A DNA stretch of 64,000 nt, from the NCBI RefSeq assembly GCF_000422385.1, contig NZ_AULR01000001.1, forward strand, positions 456,032-520,031, in the 5' to 3' direction. Each line of letters starts with the position of its first letter. Within the stretch, counting starts at the first letter, position 1. Positions 61,401-64,000 of this stretch are shown here, piece by piece. The notes beneath the pieces were generated by a model. It made no database searches, was not told where the DNA came from, and saw nothing but the letters and a program-made list of their open reading frames with translations. Made by a program: the position numbers and the translations under genes. The stretch comes from Microbacterium indicum DSM 19969 (GTDB taxonomy: Bacteria; Actinomycetota; Actinomycetes; Actinomycetales; Microbacteriaceae).

Positions 61401-62156
61401 GTGCTGTGGGAGGCGCAGTTCGGCGACTTCGTCAACGGCGCGCAGTCGGTGATCGACGAGTTCATCTCGGCGGCCGACCAGAAGTGGGGCCAGAAGTCCG
61501 GCGTCGTCATGCTCCTCCCGCACGGCTACGAGGGCCAGGGGCCCGACCACTCGTCGGCGCGCATCGAGCGCTTCCTGCAGCTGTGCGCGCAGAACAACAT
61601 GACGGTCGCGCGCCCCTCGACCCCCGCGTCGTACTTCCACCTGCTGCGCCGCCAGGCGTACGCCCGCCCGCGCACGCCGCTCGTCGTGTTCACGCCTAAG
61701 TCGATGCTGCGCCTGCGCGGCGCCACGAGCGAGGTCGCCGACTTCGCGACGGGTCGCTTCGAGCCGGTCCTCGACGACGAGCGCAGCATCGAGCGCGGCC
61801 AGGTGACGCGGGTGCTCCTGCACTCGGGCAAGATCCACTGGGATCTGCGCGCCGAGCTCGCGAAGAACCCGGATCCGACGATCGCCCTCGTGCGCGTCGA
61901 GCAGTTCTACCCGCTGCCCGTCGAGGAGCTGCGCACCGTCCTGTCGCAGTACCCCGACGCCGAGTTCGTGTGGGTGCAGGACGAGCCCGAGAACCAGGGC
62001 GCGTGGCCGTTCATCCAGCAGTGGCTGGCGAACAAGACCTCGCCCCGCGCCTTCTCGGTCGTGGCCCGCGCCGCGTCGGCGGCCCCCTCGACGGGATCGT
62101 CGAAGGTGCACGCCGTCGAGCAGGCCGAGCTCCTGGCACGAGCCCTCAAGCACTGA
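58494..62156 (+). CDS. kgd: Multifunctional 2-oxoglutarate metabolism enzyme (Kgd/SucA)
   Basis: A 1220-residue actinobacterial protein combining E2- and E1-type catalytic domains. Residues 1-40 end in the assembly motif NQWLVEELYEQYK; an Ala/Pro-rich linker lacks a lipoyl domain; the succinyltransferase domain has STYDHRVIQG with catalytic His near 325; the E1 ThDP domain has AMAHRGRLNVL, HGDAAFAGQG and NNQVGFTT, and it ends in a transketolase-like C-terminal domain. It converts 2-oxoglutarate to succinyl-CoA with DlaT and Lpd. Start choice is uncertain between GTG 58494, GTG 58479 and ATG 58374. Confidence 0.95.
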   Translation: MSSQVTGTNTSAEGEFGANQWLVEELYEQYKVDPNTVDKAWWPVMEQIAGGTAAPVTAAETPAPTAPAPAAPAPATPPVARTTAKPAAPAPIPAQADAKKAAAPEAEPGEDVVTPLRGMSKTLAKNMDQSLTIPTATSVRTIPAKLMIDNRIVINNHMSRTRGGKVSFTHIIGWALIQALKSFPSQNVYYAEIDGKPSVVAPAHINLGIAIDLPRPDGTRALMVPNIKKAETLTFGEYLAAYEDVVKRARANKLTADDFAGTTISLTNPGGIGTVHSVPRLTQGQGSIIGAGALEYPAEFAGSSPRTLDELAIGKTITLTSTYDHRVIQGAGSGEFLKIVHQMLIGGEGFYDDVFAALRIPHAPIRWNPDVTVDVAERVNKTARVQELINAYRVRGHLMADIDPLAYTQRSHYDLEIESHGLTFWDLEREFTTGGFGGKRKAKLRETLGLLRDTYCRTTSIEYMHIPDHTQREWFQQKLERPYEKPDHDEQLRILGKLNQAEAFETFLQTKYVGQKRFSLEGGESLIPLVDRIIDGAATAGLQGAAIAMAHRGRLNVLSNIAGKTYADVFSEFEGAQPGNKRGSGDVKYHVGTEGTFTAHDGSEIDVYVAANPSHLETVDGVLEGIVRAKQDRSGPGTFPWLPIMVHGDAAFAGQGVVVETLQMSQLRAYRTGGTIHVVVNNQVGFTTLPKDGRTSRYATDVAKTIAAPILHVNGDDPEAVVRAAELAFAYRQEFNRDIVIDLVCYRRRGHNEGDDPSMTQPLMYGLIEAKRSVRRLYTESLVGRGDITEEEYDAAKADFQARLESAFAETHAVETGAIPVITDEALSTPVEGAPESTGVGTEVVHQIGDAHANKPEGFTVHPKLQQLLDKRQQMSREGSVDWGFGELLAFGSLLLEGTPVRLVGQDARRGTFVQRHAVLHDRVNGQEWLPLANLSEDQARFQVYDSLLSEYAALAFEYGYSVEDEKALVLWEAQFGDFVNGAQSVIDEFISAADQKWGQKSGVVMLLPHGYEGQGPDHSSARIERFLQLCAQNNMTVARPSTPASYFHLLRRQAYARPRTPLVVFTPKSMLRLRGATSEVADFATGRFEPVLDDERSIERGQVTRVLLHSGKIHWDLRAELAKNPDPTIALVRVEQFYPLPVEELRTVLSQYPDAEFVWVQDEPENQGAWPFIQQWLANKTSPRAFSVVARAASAAPSTGSSKVHAVEQAELLARALKH

Positions 62157-62170
62157 CGCACACCGCCGAT

Positions 62171-62201
62171 TGGCCGCGCGAGGATCGCCCTCGCGCGGCC
62201 A
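62171..62201 (+). terminator. Terminator hairpin after kgd
   Basis: A perfect 13-bp inverted repeat (62171-62183 and 62189-62201) with a 5-nt loop, 14 bp after the kgd stop. Confidence 0.8.
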
Positions 62202-62224
62202 TTCGCCGTTCCAGCGGCCATTCG

Positions 62225-62650
62225 GCAGGGATCCGGCCGCGCGAACGCCGATCCCCGCGGGTAGTGCACCCTTCGCGCGGTGTTCTGGCGAAGGAAGAGG
62301 CCCCGACTGGCGGCCGCGCAGCCTTCGGCGGCGGGCGCCGCACCGCGCGAATGGCCGCGCTGGGATCCCCCACACGCGGCCGATCGCCCCTCCTGCGGCA
62401 GAATCACCTGGATCCACCCGCAGGAACGCCGACCCCCGCGCGAACGGCGCCCTTCGCGCGGTGTTTCAGCAAAGAATGAGACCCAAGCTGGCGGCCGCCC
62501 AGCCCTCGGCGGCAGGCGCCGCACCGCGCGAATGGCCGCGCTGGGATCCCCCACACGCGGCCGATCGCCCTTCGCGCGGCCTGTTCAGCCAGGCTCGGCC
62601 GCGCGAAGGGCGATCGGCCGCGGGAACGGCGCCCCCGCGCGGGGCCCGTG
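62225..62650. repeat. Second intergenic array with ~181-bp units
   Basis: Segments at 62226-62400 repeat at 62407-62580 with a 181-bp offset; about 2.3 copies. One core, ACCGCGCGAATGGCCGCG, is the same at 62342 and 62523. The array shares the exact 15-mer GGCCGCGCGAAGGGC with the array at 1-583 and has nearly the same period. No gene is present here. Confidence 0.88.
62556..62622 (-). repeat. 26-bp perfect inverted repeat with 15-nt loop
   Basis: Arms 62556-62581 and 62597-62622 are perfect over 26 bp. It lies 30 bp beyond the MOSC gene stop on that gene's strand and may end its transcript. Confidence 0.9.
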
Positions 62651-62651
62651 A

Positions 62652-63212
62652 TCAGTCGGACGCCCGGCCCGGGCCGGCGAACGCCTCCACGACGGTCGGG
62701 GCGTCGGCGGCGGGGTCGACGATCTCGATCGGCTGGCCCGCCTCGATCCGCCCCGTCTCGACGACCCGGAAGTAGGTGCCGAGACGGCGCTCGGCGGCGA
62801 AGCGCCTGACCCATCCGTCGTTCTCGAGCCCCATGCGGCGGGCGAAGGTCATGCAGGGGTTGCGCGGCTTCGTCGCCTCGAGCAGAACGGATCCGATGCG
62901 CCACCGCTCCCCCACGCGCGCGCCCGACACGTCGATGCCCGCGGTGCGGAGGTTCTCGCCGAAGAGCGTGCCGAGCGGGATCTCCCGGCCGAGCTCCTGC
63001 GCCCACCAGTCGGCGTCCTCCTGCGCGTACGCGTAGACCGCCTGCAGCTCGCCGCCGTGATGCGCGCGGTCTGCCTGCACGTCGGCGTACACCCCGAGGC
63101 GACCGACTTTGACGGGCCCGTCGACCGGTCGCTTGTCGATCGCCGTCGTGCCGACGGTGCCGGCGTCGGGGATCAGCTGGTGGACCGAGCAGACGGCGAG
63201 GAGCGTACCCAT
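62652..63212 (-). CDS. MOSC domain-containing protein
   Basis: A 186-residue single-domain MOSC protein like YiiM: VDGPVKVGRLGVYADVQADRAHHGG, LFGENLRTAGIDV and the conserved Cys in NPCMTFARRM. MOSC domains are used in N-hydroxylated compound reduction and sulfur carrier chemistry with molybdenum cofactor. It is related in cofactor use to the molybdoenzyme at 16987 but is far away. Its start overlaps the upstream membrane protein gene by 40 bp. Confidence 0.9.
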   Translation of the reverse strand: MGTLLAVCSVHQLIPDAGTVGTTAIDKRPVDGPVKVGRLGVYADVQADRAHHGGELQAVYAYAQEDADWWAQELGREIPLGTLFGENLRTAGIDVSGARVGERWRIGSVLLEATKPRNPCMTFARRMGLENDGWVRRFAAERRLGTYFRVVETGRIEAGQPIEIVDPAADAPTVVEAFAGPGRASD

Positions 63213-63877
63213 GGCCCCAGCGTATTCCCGGTCCGCGCCACGCGCGACGACGAAGGCGCCGGCCGCACCCGCAGCAGGCGCATCGATGCGTGCACGAGCG
63301 GACCGATCAGGAGCGCGAACGCGAGCGTCCCCCACCCCGCCGTGCCGCCGAGCAGGAGGCCGGCGGCGAGGACCGTCACCTCGACCGTCGCGCGGGAGCG
63401 CCAGATCGGCCAGCCGAAGCGGGCGCTCAGCCCGGTCATGAGGCCGTCGCGCGGCCCCGCGCCGAGGCGCGCGCCGATGTAGATCGCCGAGGCGAGCGCG
63501 ACGAGCAGGATCCCGCCAGCGAGCGGCGCGACGCGCCATCCCCCGGTCGCGGGCGCGGGCACGAGGTCGATCACGATCTGCATGCTCGTGCCGACGACGA
63601 GCACGTTGAGCACCGTCCCGACGCCGAGTCGCTGGCGCAGCGGGATCCACGCGAGGAGCACGATCGCGCCGACGATGTTCGTCACCCACCCGACGCCGAT
63701 CCCCGTGCGGTGCGCGATGCCCTCGGCGAGGACCGTCCAGGGGTCGACGCCGAGCCCCGCCTCGACCGTGAGGGCGCATCCGGCGCCGTAGAGCACGAGC
63801 CCGCCGACGAGCCGGGCGAGTCGCAGCGCGAGCGCGCCCAGCGACGCGATGCGGATCCCCCGAATCAGTCCACTCAT
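63173..63877 (-). CDS. YczE/YyaS/YitT family membrane protein
   Basis: A 234-residue membrane protein with five helices: RLARLVGGLVLYGAGCALTVEAGLGVDPWTVLAEGIA is the family start, and GARLGAGPRDGLMTGLSARFG is the second signature. The function is not known. The start was set at ATG 63877; the open frame continues upstream with Arg/Pro-rich, non-membrane sequence. The last 40 bp overlap the MOSC gene, more than usual here. The 123 bp beyond 63877 to the window end show no recognisable gene. Confidence 0.85.
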   Translation of the reverse strand: MSGLIRGIRIASLGALALRLARLVGGLVLYGAGCALTVEAGLGVDPWTVLAEGIAHRTGIGVGWVTNIVGAIVLLAWIPLRQRLGVGTVLNVLVVGTSMQIVIDLVPAPATGGWRVAPLAGGILLVALASAIYIGARLGAGPRDGLMTGLSARFGWPIWRSRATVEVTVLAAGLLLGGTAGWGTLAFALLIGPLVHASMRLLRVRPAPSSSRVARTGNTLGPWVRSSPSARSTS

Positions 63878-64000
63878 GCCCGCCCGGACCGCACGCCGCG
63901 ACGGACCCCGGCCCCGCGACGCACCGTCGCGATCCCGCGGGATGCGCCCCGCGTCGACCGGGATCGCGCGGTAGCCGTCACGCCGCACGGCGACGACGAC

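Noticed and set aside
58524..62417. 1297-codon open frame antisense to kgd
   Set aside because: A shadow of the strong GC3 bias of kgd; the translation is Arg/Ala/Val-rich without domains, and kgd itself is certain.
63878..64000. Partial gene at the right window edge
   Set aside because: The open frame continues from the YczE-like gene but is Arg/Pro-rich with no recognisable domain; too short to judge.

Overview
The window is chromosomal DNA of a very high-GC actinobacterium, most likely of the family Microbacteriaceae (Microbacterium or a close relative). The reasons are codons that nearly always end in G or C, a bS22-type small ribosomal protein beside an excisionase-like HTH protein (the arrangement of Rv0500A/Rv0500B), a Kgd-type multifunctional 2-oxoglutarate enzyme, AspRS with an ND-like residue, and many promoters of the leaderless TAnnnT-N6/7-ATG type. 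No rRNA, tRNA, CRISPR array, phage or transposase gene was recognised.

Layout. 1-583: tandem array of about 180-bp units. 610-6836: DUF3054 membrane protein, histidine phosphatase, an overlapping DUF368-DedA pair (both families are linked to undecaprenyl-phosphate recycling), FUSC transporter, aspS. 7082-16059: a Nit1C-type (nitrilase/nitrogen-starvation) cluster with radical SAM protein, GNAT-AIRS fusion, MSMEG_0572-, 0570- and 0569-like proteins, a nitrilase with an intact Glu-Lys-Cys triad, a second nitrilase paralogue that has lost its catalytic Cys and Glu, a glycosyltransferase and an ANL ligase. 16061-21363: Dabb, thioredoxin-fold and rhodanese proteins, a membrane-anchored molybdopterin oxidoreductase, DoxX, DM13 lipoprotein and a two-component system. 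21424-26781: bS22, HTH protein, Pro-rich membrane protein, AGCS symporter, TrkA/TrkH potassium uptake, ArsR regulator.

26800-32502: phosphonate uptake (PhnC, PhnD, fused PhnE) divergent from a TIGR03364-type FAD oxidoreductase and a phosphonatase-like hydrolase. The shared intergenic region has PHO-box-like repeats in an 11-bp register. 32639-38662: GNAT, ung, phosphoribosyltransferase, SDR, then metY and metX separated by truncated remnants of an esterase and a GntR regulator. 38687-43602: LacI regulator with a near-perfect operator, MFS, carboxylesterase, second MFS. 43703-50982: a sugar-utilisation island of visibly lower GC (LacI, GH1-like enzyme, ABC transporter, secreted sialidase-fold protein with a CBM) with three TACAACGTTGTA-like operators. 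51076-58225: thiamine-binding-like protein, GT87-like membrane protein, NAD(P)HX dehydratase, Old Yellow Enzyme, MDR reductase, two CNNM/CorC proteins. 58494-62156: kgd. 62157-62650: a second array with about 181-bp units. 62652-63877: MOSC protein and YczE-like membrane protein.

The candidates most worth a second look are the Nit1C cluster with its pseudo-nitrilase and palindromic promoter operator, the DUF368-DedA pair, the PHO-box phosphonate module, the gene scar between metY and metX, and the two hairpin-rich repeat arrays of about 180 bp near the window ends. All calls are from reading the sequence; no database search was run.
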